A stretch of 20,368 nt of DNA. Origin: a virus. A program made the position numbers and the translations under genes. Below are positions 8,601 through 15,550 of the stretch, one piece after another. Location: IMG/VR virus record IMGVR_UViG_3300020474_000168, positions 1 to 20,368 of that record. The stretch is one strand, 5' to 3'. Position 1 is the stretch's first letter. The number at the start of each line of letters is the position of its first letter. The notes under the pieces were generated by a model. It worked only from the letters and a program-made list of their open reading frames with translations, made no database searches and was not told where the DNA came from.

Positions 8601-8728
8601 TCTTAGATATGGTCAAGGGCTACTTCAAAACTGTTCTTCTCATTTCTCATCTAGATAGTCTAAAAGACTGTGTAGATATGCAAATAAATATCGAGAAAAG
8701 AAACGGCTATGCACACGTAAGCATATAG
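5630..8728 (+). CDS. Fused SbcD/Mre11-like nuclease and SbcC/Rad50-like ATPase (gp47-gp46 fusion, 1032 aa)
   Basis: One polypeptide carries both subunits of the Mre11-Rad50 / SbcCD / T4 gp47-gp46 complex, which resects DNA ends for recombination-dependent replication. The N-terminal metallophosphoesterase (about 1-340) has D8/H10 (IADTHI), G43-D44 (HCGDIAH), G78-N79-H80-D81, H148 (LYHGA) and a GDIH motif ending in H183. The ATPase half follows. Walker A is G394-S401 (GKNYSGKS). Two long coiled coils flank a zinc-hook C713-T-S-C716. The signature is near 942-948 (MGSGAEK), Walker B is L970-E975 (LFILDEP), and the H-loop is H1007. The zone ~320-380 is a charged helical linker (EYLKEYEATEEVLEKVYELN), where a stop and restart would be expected in T4. 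Start ATG with GGAG SD; stop TAG at 8726-8728. All motifs appear intact, so it should be active. It has its own promoter just upstream. Confidence 0.93.
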   Translation: MRFAHIADTHIRNLKYHFEYKEVFKQLYKSLKEEKVDYIIHCGDIAHTKTQISPEFVDMCRDFFQNLASIAPTYIILGNHDGNLRNGSRQDALSPIAKAINDPNLILLKNAGEARIDDKFCLNVLSVFDEDNWVEPSDYDSVNIALYHGAINKSKTDSNWTLGGDHGIEIFEEFDFGFLGDIHKTQQLDSEGRIWYAGSTVQQNFGETLDKGYLLWDIESKDQFTTRLITFDNPKPFVTLTLSEKGNLPRAKPPEGARLRIVSESNVSLDKVRKAVDIAKYRYNPESVTYLNRAAGKQIKVAAPEGLEKQDLRDLKTQEALIAEYLKEYEATEEVLEKVYELNKQFNKQIEENEDVMRNVNWSLQSLEWDNLFNYAEGNTIDFTKLEGIVGIFGKNYSGKSSIVDTLLYSMYNSTSKSIRKNLNIINQNKDECVATATIKVDGTDYIIERKSNKYTKRLKGVETQEATTDLEFYSQDAIGNHTGLNGTSRQDTDKNVRKYFGTLPDFLATSMASQLDSLSFINEGSTKRKEFLAKFLDLEIFDKKFKMAKEASAEIKVSLRRLEGIDFDANIKDIKTEITKGELAIEKNKAICTSLKEEMAELAQEVSLLEDKISSVPAEIIDPVLTANKITQKEKSILQINAKKTNAQKNIDENKTKYEKIEDFLRAFEIEKYKEKKESFTKVNDELNKLILLLESLSLQKSLLVTEQDKVCTSCHPLIGETIKSKTEEISSVVQNINTIGDEISHEEMTKVDKYIDKYNALIEKRDNLANSITTSNLIIERADSMLFKEQVELDDLKSKATEYEKNKEAIENLKQLISYKEKLEKQSEDKEQEMNLCEQKIMQLHKRHGSSEQKLSHTQEQQQEFRELEQNFAAYHLFMVCCHPNGVSYEIIKERLPYINQEISKILTNIVEFEVFISNNEDKLDIFIKHPSHDPRPLEMGSGAEKTIASMAIRLAFLTVSSLPKSDLFILDEPGTALDEENMEGFVRILDMVKGYFKTVLLISHLDSLKDCVDMQINIEKRNGYAHVSI

Positions 8729-8736
8729 GAGGATTT

Positions 8737-8937
8737 ATGGTGGCACGACTAAAAGCATTCGCGGACAAATATACAGAGAGATTTATCTCTCGTAAGTTTC
8801 TAGCATGGATTACAGCAACTGGTCTCTGTGTATATGGAACAGTAACTAGTGGAGATTGGGTGGCAGTCACTCTCGCTTATATTGGATCCCAAGCACTTGT
8901 TGACCTTGCAGTGCAATGGAAACATGGAAAACAATGA
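8737..8937 (+). CDS. Small two-helix membrane protein, holin-like (66 aa)
   Basis: Start ATG behind an excellent SD (AGGAGGA at 8727-8733). After a basic amphipathic N-terminus (residues 1-20) come two hydrophobic segments, about 21-37 (LAWITATGLCVYGTV) and 42-60 (VAVTLAYIGSQALVDLAV), joined by a short TSGDW turn, then a charged tail (WKHGKQ). Small size, two membrane helices and a charged C-terminus are typical of phage holins, which form the membrane lesion that starts lysis. No endolysin lies in the window, so the assignment rests on architecture and on the two membrane/coiled-coil genes that follow. Its stop overlaps the next ATG (ATGA at 8934-8937). Alternative: an inner-membrane protein of unknown function. 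Confidence 0.6.
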   Translation: MVARLKAFADKYTERFISRKFLAWITATGLCVYGTVTSGDWVAVTLAYIGSQALVDLAVQWKHGKQ

Positions 8938-9320
8938 TTCAGCTTAGGATTGCTTGGCTCTGGGTGAAGAAGAACTGGAAAGCAACAGCCTTAGTTGTTT
9001 GGTCTATTTTCGTTTGGCTTATATCGAGAAAGAATTCGCAAGGAGCAATCGATGCAATGAACGCAAATAAGGAATCTTATGAAGCTCAGATTAAGTCCTT
9101 AAAAGTTCAGCACAAGATTGAGGTGCAAAAAAGAGAAGAACTTCACTTAAAATATCAAGAAACTCTTGTTAAAATAGAAGAGAAATATAAGAAGAAGAAA
9201 GAAGAACTCTCAAAAGTAGAGAAGAAAAAAGTAAAAGAGATAGTGCAAAAAGCAAAGGATAACCCTGATGAAATTAACAAGAAAATTGAAGACCTGTTTG
9301 GTTTTAGTTCTGATTCTTAG
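8934..9320 (+). CDS. Membrane-anchored coiled-coil protein, i-spanin-like (128 aa)
   Basis: I place the start at ATG 8934, which overlaps the previous stop as ATGA; an in-frame ATG at 8916 would add six residues and has a poorer upstream context. The product has one N-terminal hydrophobic segment (about residues 14-30, ATALVVWSIFVWLI) followed by a long Lys/Glu-rich coiled coil through most of the protein and a short tail (FGFSSDS). One N-terminal anchor plus a coiled coil is the plan of inner-membrane spanins such as Rz, which help break the outer membrane during lysis. Its 3' end overlaps the next gene by 53 bases in a different frame, as i-spanin and o-spanin genes often do. Spanins diverge quickly, so no sequence identity is claimed. 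Confidence 0.6.
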   Translation: MIQLRIAWLWVKKNWKATALVVWSIFVWLISRKNSQGAIDAMNANKESYEAQIKSLKVQHKIEVQKREELHLKYQETLVKIEEKYKKKKEELSKVEKKKVKEIVQKAKDNPDEINKKIEDLFGFSSDS

Positions 9321-9702
9321 CTTTACATCACTTTCACTGGCGACTCCGGGAAAATATGCCCGATTAAAGAAGGGTGAAAAGATACCTTGGTCAGGCTGGT
9401 GTTTTGATAGTGAAGCAATGGCACAGATTGTTGCAGAAAAAGAGTTAGCAGAGCAGAAGTGTGAACTCCACACTATGCAAGAATTGGATCAGCAGAAAGC
9501 AAAGTTTGACCTACAAATTGGACAACTGACAGCATCTATGAATTATGAAATTGAAACCAGAGACGCAACCATTGAAGCACTTAAGGAAGAGAACTTAAAA
9601 ATAGAAAACGCATTAATTCATGAACAGAAATTTGGATGGCTAGCACCAGCCTCCATTGGTATCATTGTGGGCGCTTTATCAATATTTTTGGTAACACTAT
9701 GA
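9268..9702 (+). CDS. Signal-peptide protein with coiled coil and C-terminal membrane helix (144 aa)
   Basis: Start ATG 9268, with AAGGA eight bases upstream, nested in the 3' end of the preceding gene (53-base overlap). Residues 1-25 are a clear signal peptide: basic start, hydrophobic core (LVLVLILSFTSL), and S-L-A at 23-25 as a likely signal peptidase I site. No lipobox cysteine follows; C10 sits inside the hydrophobic core. Next comes a short motif (KGEKIPWSGWCFDSEA) and a coiled coil at ~54-118 with two cysteines (C45, C64). A C-terminal hydrophobic segment lies at ~122-144. A signal or anchor at one end and a membrane helix at the other resembles unimolecular spanin-type topology or an inner-membrane partner of the preceding protein. 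The function is inferred from architecture and neighbours only. Confidence 0.6.
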   Translation: MKLTRKLKTCLVLVLILSFTSLSLATPGKYARLKKGEKIPWSGWCFDSEAMAQIVAEKELAEQKCELHTMQELDQQKAKFDLQIGQLTASMNYEIETRDATIEALKEENLKIENALIHEQKFGWLAPASIGIIVGALSIFLVTL

Positions 9703-10070
9703 AAAATAAAGATTTAAATGAGATAGCGAAGATAGAAAATGCTATAAAAGAAAAGTATGGTGAAGAGGCTATTCAGAATCCTAAAGGATCTTGGAACAAA
9801 GAAAAGGAAGCTAAATACCTAGAAGAACTCAAATCTTTTTATAAAAAAACGTCTAGGAAAAAGAAGACTGAAAAGATAGGAGATATTTTAATCAAAAAGA
9901 AGAAAGGCAATCACCAATCTAAAAGAAGCTGCCCAGTTTGTGGTTCATATTCTTTTTCAGCAGCAGACGATCTTTACATGACAAAGTTTGATTGCTGTTT
10001 TGATTGCTATGTTCAGTATATAGAAGGAAGAGAAGAGCGCTGGAAATCCGGCTGGAGACCAAAGAACTAA
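9699..10070 (+). CDS. Zinc-ribbon protein upstream of terminase (123 aa)
   Basis: Start chosen at ATG 9699 because it overlaps the previous stop as ATGA; an in-frame ATG at 9636 lies deep in the upstream gene. The N-terminal two thirds is a lysine-rich helical region (KTSRKKKTEKIGDILIKKKKG). The C-terminus has a zinc ribbon: CPVC at about residues 78-81, then CCFDC about 20 residues later, closing with EGREERWKSGWRP. I have an impression that this tail block recurs in T4-like marine phages, but I know of no assigned function. Position just before the terminase and a basic, zinc-binding character suit a DNA- or RNA-binding packaging or transcription factor; this is inference. Not obviously a gp16 small terminase, which has no zinc ribbon. 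Confidence 0.65.
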   Translation: MKNKDLNEIAKIENAIKEKYGEEAIQNPKGSWNKEKEAKYLEELKSFYKKTSRKKKTEKIGDILIKKKKGNHQSKRSCPVCGSYSFSAADDLYMTKFDCCFDCYVQYIEGREERWKSGWRPKN

Positions 10071-10097
10071 CTATTTATTAATAGCAAACTATTTATT
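10071..10097 (+). promoter_or_regulatory. Repeated CTATTTATT element, possible phage late promoter
   Basis: CTATTTATT occurs twice in the 46-base gap (10071-10079 and 10089-10097), and again at 17973-17981 before the scaffold gene, the other large gap in the head module. Its reverse complement AATAAATAG resembles the TATAAATA-type late promoter box of T4-like phages, but on the strand opposite to the genes. It could be a variant late promoter or processing site, or simply AT-rich spacer. Confidence 0.3.
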
Positions 10098-10116
10098 GCA
10101 AGAGGAAATTAAAACT

Positions 10117-10602
10117 ATGGCAACAACTTTAGAAATTATAAACGGTATCTCACAGGTACTTGCTAACACATACGATGGCGCACTCGACGAGTCCGGCGAG
10201 CCAGTAAAGGTTGGCTTGAGAAGGGAGGAGGGGAACCCACTAGTCGATCACCGCATCATAGATGGCTTTGGAGCACACATTAGTGGTGATCGTTTGCATA
10301 TTAAGTATCACGCAGAGATACCACTTAAAGAAGTTCACTCAAATGGTTTTGAAGGAGAGATGGAGTCAATGGTAGAGAAGGTAAAGTCCTTTATACAGAA
10401 GGAATATAAAAAGGTAACTAAGTCTTCTCTTTCTCTCTCAGACCCAAGCGAGGTTGATGTTTTGGTTGAATATATCTCTCGGATTCGGTGTAGTGTAAAA
10501 GTACATAAGTGCTATTCAATTAGTGGTATACCAACAGAACCAGAAAAGGAAATAAACCCAGAATTTGAAAAATTTACTCAACTTAGCGGCCTGAAGTCGT
10601 AA
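10117..10602 (+). CDS. Conserved-looking phage protein of unknown function (161 aa)
   Basis: Start ATG 10117 with AGAGGAAA upstream; a TTG at 10096 in frame would add seven residues but lacks a comparable SD. The protein begins MATTLEIINGISQVLANTYDGAL and contains a GLRREEGNPLVDHRIIDGFG block, a beta-rich middle (ISGDRLHIKYHAEIPL), a helix (EGEMESMVEKVKSFIQKEYKK) and a final beta/loop region. No signal peptide, membrane helix, zinc site or catalytic motif. It lies nine bases before the large terminase, where T4 has gp16 (small terminase). It does not have the expected helix-turn-helix plus central coiled coil of a small terminase, so I leave the function open. A neck, tail-completion or packaging role is possible. 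It may be the first gene of a late transcript starting in the gap before it. Confidence 0.7.
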   Translation: MATTLEIINGISQVLANTYDGALDESGEPVKVGLRREEGNPLVDHRIIDGFGAHISGDRLHIKYHAEIPLKEVHSNGFEGEMESMVEKVKSFIQKEYKKVTKSSLSLSDPSEVDVLVEYISRIRCSVKVHKCYSISGIPTEPEKEINPEFEKFTQLSGLKS

Positions 10603-10610
10603 GAGGGTAC

Positions 10611-12197
10611 ATGCCAATAAAGCTTACCAAGCAAGAAATCATGAAGGAAATTGTCCGCTGTGGCAAGAAACCTGAATATTTTATCCACACTTACGCAAAG
10701 ATAACACATCCAATGAAAGGGTTGATACCTTTTCACCTGTACCCCTTTCAGGAACAGTTGTTAGAAGACTTCGAGGATCATCGGTTTAATGTAATTCTTA
10801 AGGCGAGACAGTTGGGTATTTCAACTATCACTGCAGCTTATGTGGCTTGGATGATGATGTTCCATCGAGAAAAAAATGTTCTTGTGATTGCAACAAAATT
10901 CAACACTGCAGCCAACTTAGTTAAAAAAGTAAAGGCAATAATAAAGAACTTACCACAATGGCTAAGGATTTCAAATGTGGACATAGATAATAGAACTAGC
11001 TTTGTACTTTCAAATGGATCGCAAATTAAAGCTTCTTCAACATCTGGCGACGCCGGCCGTTCAGAAGCTTTGTCATTGTTGGTTATAGACGAAGCAGCAC
11101 ATGTTGAAGGTTTAGACGAATTGTGGATGGGTCTTTACCCTACCCTGTCTACTGGTGGTCGATGCATCGCCTTGTCGACGCCAAATGGTGTTGGCAACTG
11201 GTTTCATAAGGTATACACTGAAGCCGATAGTAAGTTAAATGATTTTTTTCCAACAAAGCTCGCATGGCAAGTACACCCAGATAGAGATATACAGTGGTTT
11301 GAGAAAGAAACACGTAATATGTCAAAAAGAGAAATTGCGCAAGAGCTAGAGTGCAACTTCAATATGTCTGGAGAAACAGTGTTTTCTTCTGATGACATGG
11401 ATATATACCGAAACCTTGTTAAGGATCCAAAGTATAGAACTGGTTTTGACAGGAATTTGTGGATATGGGAAGAAAAGCAACCCAATAATACTTATCTACT
11501 GTCAGCAGATGTCGCGCGAGGCGATGGTAAAGACTATTCAGTCTGTCATGTTTTTAAATTAGAAACTATGGAGATTATAGCAGAATATAGGGGCAAATGC
11601 ACACCAGATGTGTTTTCTAGAGTTTTGTTTGATATGGGCCAAGAGTATGGTAACGGTCTTTTGGTCGTTGAAAATAATTCAGTCGGCTTCGCGGTTTTGG
11701 ACAAGCTGAAAGAAATGAGATACCCAAACCTTTACCACTCAGTAAAATCAACTCATGAATTTGTAGAAGAATATCAAGCAGATCAGATGTCTAATGCGGT
11801 GGTTGGTTTTTCTATGACTTCCAAAACAAGACCTCTAATAGTCGCTAAGATGGAAGAATTCATTAGAAATAATCTAATTAAGATATATTCCACTAGATTA
11901 TTAGGTGAAATGGCAACTTTTGTATGGAATAATGGTAGAGCAGAAGCAATGCGTTCTTACAATGACGACTTGATAACCGCCTGCGCAATTGGTTGTTGGG
12001 TTAGGGATACAGCACTTGCAGTCAACGAGAGGGAAGCAGAATACGCAAAAGCTTTTGTCGGAGCTATAACAAAGTCGACAAATGAATTAGACACAAGAAT
12101 AAATGGAATGATAGGAACCAGAAAATTAAAGATGAATGATGAAATTAATAAGCACCATAAAACATCGATTGATTTTCCCTGGTTGTTTAAGGGATAA
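10611..12197 (+). CDS. Terminase large subunit (gp17-like, 528 aa)
   Basis: ATP-driven packaging motor and headful nuclease. The ATPase domain has an atypical Walker A (K64-A-R-Q-L-G-I-S-T72), the gp17-type KARQLG form, and Walker B with D160-E161 (LLVIDEAAHV). Coupling motif III is at LSTPNG. The C-terminal RNase H-like nuclease shows D300 (SADVARGDGKD), E354 (VVENNS) and D452/D453 (YNDDLITA), matching the three-acid active site of T4 gp17. Length is somewhat below the 610 residues of T4 gp17, as expected without its N-terminal extension. Start ATG with AGAGGG upstream; stop TAA at 12195-12197, three bases before the portal gene. It docks on the portal encoded next door. No clear small terminase is found in the window. 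Confidence 0.95.
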   Translation: MPIKLTKQEIMKEIVRCGKKPEYFIHTYAKITHPMKGLIPFHLYPFQEQLLEDFEDHRFNVILKARQLGISTITAAYVAWMMMFHREKNVLVIATKFNTAANLVKKVKAIIKNLPQWLRISNVDIDNRTSFVLSNGSQIKASSTSGDAGRSEALSLLVIDEAAHVEGLDELWMGLYPTLSTGGRCIALSTPNGVGNWFHKVYTEADSKLNDFFPTKLAWQVHPDRDIQWFEKETRNMSKREIAQELECNFNMSGETVFSSDDMDIYRNLVKDPKYRTGFDRNLWIWEEKQPNNTYLLSADVARGDGKDYSVCHVFKLETMEIIAEYRGKCTPDVFSRVLFDMGQEYGNGLLVVENNSVGFAVLDKLKEMRYPNLYHSVKSTHEFVEEYQADQMSNAVVGFSMTSKTRPLIVAKMEEFIRNNLIKIYSTRLLGEMATFVWNNGRAEAMRSYNDDLITACAIGCWVRDTALAVNEREAEYAKAFVGAITKSTNELDTRINGMIGTRKLKMNDEINKHHKTSIDFPWLFKG

Positions 12198-12200
12198 ATA

Positions 12201-14207
12201 ATGGCACAAAAAAAGAATAAGAACAACACAAGAAACCCACAGAGTTTGTTATTCAGAAGATTGACAAGACTCTTATCTGGACCAGTAACACAATACAGGA
12301 CACAAAATAACCACAGGCTAAGAAGAATAGACCTTGATAGGTACGCCGGCAAATTCACATCAGCCTCCGGTAAAGACTTTAAGAAGACTGCATACAACCC
12401 GTATGATAACTTACAGTCAGGATATATGGCCTCACAACAGAGAACAGAAAGATATGTAGACTTTGACCAGATGGAGTATACACCAGAGATAGCTTCTGCA
12501 CTAGATATTTATGCAGATGAGATGACAACTTATTCTTCATTGTCACCAATGCTATCAATAGAATGTGAAAACGAAGAAATAAAGGCTATACTGCACTCTC
12601 TTTATACAAACGTATTAAACATAGAGCATAACTTGTTCTCTTGGTGCAGGACAATGTGTAAATATGGAGATTTTTTCTTGTATCTGGATCTAGATGAAAA
12701 ACTAGGGATAACTTCTGTTATCGGTTTACCCACACAAGAAATAGAAAGATTGGAAGGTGAAGACAAAACAAATCCAAACTATGTACAATTTCAGTGGAAC
12801 TCCGCAGGAATGACTTTTGAGAATTGGCAACTTGGACACTTTCGAGTTCTAGGACAAGATAAATACAGTCCATATGGCACATCAGTTCTTGAGCCAGCTA
12901 GACGCATATGGAGACAACTTACATTACTTGAAGATGCAATGATGGCATATAGAATTGTTCGATCACCTGAACGCCGCGCATTCTATATTGATGTTGGTAA
13001 TATACCTCCTCAAGATGTTGAGCAGTATATGCAGAAAGTTATGACAACCATGAAAAGAAATCAAGTTGTCGACGCAAGTACAGGGCGCGTAGATCTAAGG
13101 TACAATCCTCTTTCGGTAGAGGAGGATTATTTTATTCCTGTCCGCGGCCAAAGTTCAACTAAAATTGAGCCTATAGCTGGAGGTAAGTATACTGGAGATA
13201 TTGACGATGTAAAATACCTTAGAGATAAGCTATTTTCAGCCCTAAAGATTCCTGCGGCTTATATATCTTCAGACGCTGATAAGGCAGTAGAAGATAAGAC
13301 TACTTTAGCGCAGAAAGATATTCGTTTCGCGAGGACAATTCAGAGACTACAGAGATCCATGATTACAGAGATTGAAAAAATTGGAATGATTCACCTTTAC
13401 ACTTTGGGTTATCGGGAAGAAGATCTAGTATCCTTCAAGTGCAGACTGAACAACCCTTCAAAGATCGCTGAAATGCAAGAATTGGAACACTGGAAAACAA
13501 GGTTTGACATAGCAGGAGCAGCAACAGAAGGCTTCTTTTCTAAGCAGTGGTTAGCAAGGACTCTGTTTGGTTTGTCCGATGAAGAATTTATAAGAAATAG
13601 AAGAGAGATGTTCTACGATAAGAGATTTGAAGCCGCTCTTGAAACTGTTGGAGAGGTAGAGCAAGCAGAATTGACAGCTGGCTTAAATGCGGGTACAGAT
13701 GATTTAGACATTCAGCAGGACACTGACCTCGGAGGAACTGGAACGGTCGGAGCAGAGCCAGAACTCGGCGCACCAGCAACCCCAGACCCCGCGGCCGCTC
13801 TAGGGGGCGCCCCGACTGGCGCCGGCGCAACACCTGCTCCTGAGGAGGGAGATCTATTGGCAGCCCCGCCTGGAAAAAGGGAAGATAAGAAGGGCAGGAC
13901 TACCACCGCTAAGTCTCACGGATGGTATGAGCCGAGAGGCCTAAGCGCCGGCGGCGATAGAAGAAAAACCTCCGGCCCTAGAAAGAAAAATATGACAAGA
14001 GCTGCTAGCCCTGAGGTTAACACAACAAGAAAAAACTTCCCAGGAATGGGCGAGTTGACTAGTTTGGCGAAAGCTACTAGTATTTACGAAGCCAAAGGAA
14101 CTAATTATAAAGCAGAGGAGTCTAAAATTCTTAAGGAACAGAAAGAATTAGAAGCCTTGTTTAAAAGCCTAGAAGAGAGGGAAAAAAAGAATGAGACTGA
14201 AACATAA
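12201..14207 (+). CDS. Portal protein (gp20-like, 668 aa) with long C-terminal extension
   Basis: Forms the dodecameric ring at the special vertex through which DNA enters and on which the head is nucleated. Residues ~70-500 show gp20-type features: QRTERYVDFDQMEYTPEIASALDIYADE, the WCRTMCKYGDFFLYLD block, FRVLGQDKYSPYGTSVLEPARR, YRIVRSPERRAFYIDVG and the DDVKYLRDKLFSALKIP / EDKTTLAQKDIRFA region near the crown. T4 gp20 has 524 residues; here ~160 extra residues follow. They include a Pro/Ala/Gly-rich linker (~510-560) coded by unusually GC-rich DNA, a basic stretch (KSHGWYEPRG, DRRKTSGPRKKN), and a charged helical end. I628-Y629-E630|A631 fits the gp21 cleavage consensus. Start ATG after AAGGGATAAATA. 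The 3' end overlaps the next gene by 17 bases. Confidence 0.93.
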   Translation: MAQKKNKNNTRNPQSLLFRRLTRLLSGPVTQYRTQNNHRLRRIDLDRYAGKFTSASGKDFKKTAYNPYDNLQSGYMASQQRTERYVDFDQMEYTPEIASALDIYADEMTTYSSLSPMLSIECENEEIKAILHSLYTNVLNIEHNLFSWCRTMCKYGDFFLYLDLDEKLGITSVIGLPTQEIERLEGEDKTNPNYVQFQWNSAGMTFENWQLGHFRVLGQDKYSPYGTSVLEPARRIWRQLTLLEDAMMAYRIVRSPERRAFYIDVGNIPPQDVEQYMQKVMTTMKRNQVVDASTGRVDLRYNPLSVEEDYFIPVRGQSSTKIEPIAGGKYTGDIDDVKYLRDKLFSALKIPAAYISSDADKAVEDKTTLAQKDIRFARTIQRLQRSMITEIEKIGMIHLYTLGYREEDLVSFKCRLNNPSKIAEMQELEHWKTRFDIAGAATEGFFSKQWLARTLFGLSDEEFIRNRREMFYDKRFEAALETVGEVEQAELTAGLNAGTDDLDIQQDTDLGGTGTVGAEPELGAPATPDPAAALGGAPTGAGATPAPEEGDLLAAPPGKREDKKGRTTTAKSHGWYEPRGLSAGGDRRKTSGPRKKNMTRAASPEVNTTRKNFPGMGELTSLAKATSIYEAKGTNYKAEESKILKEQKELEALFKSLEEREKKNETET

Positions 14208-15018
14208 CAAAAAAAGAAACACTGCATTTGTTTTCGAGGCCCTTGTGAGAGAACTCACAGAGTCAGTGGTTAAAAATAACAAGAACAAACAGAATAAGAT
14301 TGTTTCTATTTTAAAGGATCATTTTACTAATAACTCTATCCTAAAGGAGGAGTTGGGACTTTACAAGTCAATTTACGAAACAAGACATATTGAAAAAAAC
14401 ATAGCAGAAAAAATCGTCTACCAAGTTAAAGAGAGGCATGATTCTTTGGACAAGAAGAAACTTTTTCAAGAACAAAGCGCGCTCATAAACAAAATTAACA
14501 GAACCTTATCATCAAAAGTTTACAGTAATTTTGTACCAAATTACAAAACAATAGCATCAGTTTACTCTATTTTTCAAGAAGCTTTGCCCGTTAAGGATAG
14601 GGTACTGTTAGAGGAAAACATAATAGATCAAATGTCAGCTTCTGTCGAAACTACACAAGAGCAGCAACAACAACCTATAGACTCTTTAGTTTATAGTACT
14701 TTTGTCACAAAGTTCAATGAAGAATATTCAGAGTCTTTAAATGAAAACCAGAAACAACTTTTAAACAATTATATATCTTCATTTGACGACAACGGCCTGG
14801 AGCTTAAAATTTATCTAAATGAAGAGATAGGTAGATTAAAAGAAGAGCTTAGTAAAGTAAATAAAAACAATACAGATAATCCTGAGTTTAAAGAAAAGAT
14901 AAGCAGTATTTACTCTATTTTGGAAAATACAAAAAATAAAGAAATAGATACGGAAACTTTAGAAATTGTCTTAAATACTCAACAACTACTTGAAGAGATG
15001 GGAAAAAATGACGATTAA
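14191..15018 (+). CDS. Head-module protein in the gp67/gp68 position (275 aa)
   Basis: ATG 14191 overlaps the portal gene by 17 bases, with GAGAGGG as SD. The N-terminus is basic (MRLKHNKKRNTAFVFEALVRELTES), and the body is almost entirely charged helix with Asn, Lys and Glu. It has a Q-rich patch (TTQEQQQQP) near residue 155 and a C-terminal helix ending QQLLEEMGKNDD. No signal, membrane or catalytic motif is seen. In T4 the prohead core genes 67 and 68 lie between portal and protease, and this gene sits in the same place. A core or portal-associated assembly role is therefore a reasonable inference, but I see no sequence match to gp67 or gp68, both of which are much shorter or differ in composition. 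Confidence 0.7.
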   Translation: MRLKHNKKRNTAFVFEALVRELTESVVKNNKNKQNKIVSILKDHFTNNSILKEELGLYKSIYETRHIEKNIAEKIVYQVKERHDSLDKKKLFQEQSALINKINRTLSSKVYSNFVPNYKTIASVYSIFQEALPVKDRVLLEENIIDQMSASVETTQEQQQQPIDSLVYSTFVTKFNEEYSESLNENQKQLLNNYISSFDDNGLELKIYLNEEIGRLKEELSKVNKNNTDNPEFKEKISSIYSILENTKNKEIDTETLEIVLNTQQLLEEMGKNDD

Positions 15019-15550
15019 TGTTAATATAGAACTTGATCCTAGGATAGAGCTTAAAGCTAGGAGAACTATGGATGGCAATATCTTGATCTTAGATCATGAA
15101 GACATGGACATAGTTCTTATGACTGAAAAGAATAAGTGTGTAACTTTCCCCAAGGAATCAATGTCTGACAGAGTTTATCATTCGCAGGACAGGATGTTCA
15201 AGTTTTTGGCAAAAAAGGGATTGATAGAAAGATCTAGCATTAAGGGTGGAAATGTTTTTGGCTCCTTAGAGGCGGAGATGCTTGAATCTAAAATCCCTGG
15301 TATAAACAGAGACCAAGCCTTTCTTTATTCTATTCACGAATACTTAACCGGTGAAAAACCATACTTTAAGTCAGCATCAGAATTTGACGATGAGCGTTTG
15401 GATGCGATGTTAAGACCAGATCCTGAAGATTCAACAGAGTTGGGCGATGTACCTCAATCGGCAAATAAGGGTTCAATGAACTCTCGCATACGCCCTTATG
15501 GATACATGTACAATTATTCGCTTATCAGAGAAGAAAGCGAGGATAAATGA
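15008..15550 (+). CDS. Head-module protein of unknown function (180 aa)
   Basis: I choose ATG 15008, which overlaps the previous gene by 11 bases and gives MTINVNIELDPRIELKARRTMDG; an in-frame TTG at 14990 would add six residues without a better SD. The N-terminal third is beta-rich (DGNILILDHEDMDIVLM, NKCVTFPKES). The middle has a helical segment (DRMFKFLAKKGLIERSSI), and a block NVFGSLEAEMLESKIPGINRDQAFLYSIHEYL follows. The C-terminal tail is acidic, then Arg/Tyr-rich (RIRPYGYMYNYSLIREES). I recall similar proteins near the protease gene of marine T4-like phages but no function. The stop overlaps the next start as ATGA, so the two are translationally coupled. Confidence 0.7.
   Translation: MTINVNIELDPRIELKARRTMDGNILILDHEDMDIVLMTEKNKCVTFPKESMSDRVYHSQDRMFKFLAKKGLIERSSIKGGNVFGSLEAEMLESKIPGINRDQAFLYSIHEYLTGEKPYFKSASEFDDERLDAMLRPDPEDSTELGDVPQSANKGSMNSRIRPYGYMYNYSLIREESEDK

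Noticed and set aside
9636-9698. Upstream in-frame extension of the zinc-ribbon gene.
   Set aside because: It would run 67 bases into the preceding gene; the ATGA-coupled ATG at 9699 fits the pattern of the neighbours better.
11957-12397. Minus-strand frame of 146 codons across the terminase/portal junction.
   Set aside because: It covers two strongly supported genes on the + strand and has no recognisable product.
13793-13806. GCGGCCGCTCTAG, resembling a cloning-vector polylinker (NotI/XbaI).
   Set aside because: It continues the portal reading frame within a Pro/Ala/Gly-rich linker and the following bases do not match a polylinker; treated as chance in a GC-rich stretch.
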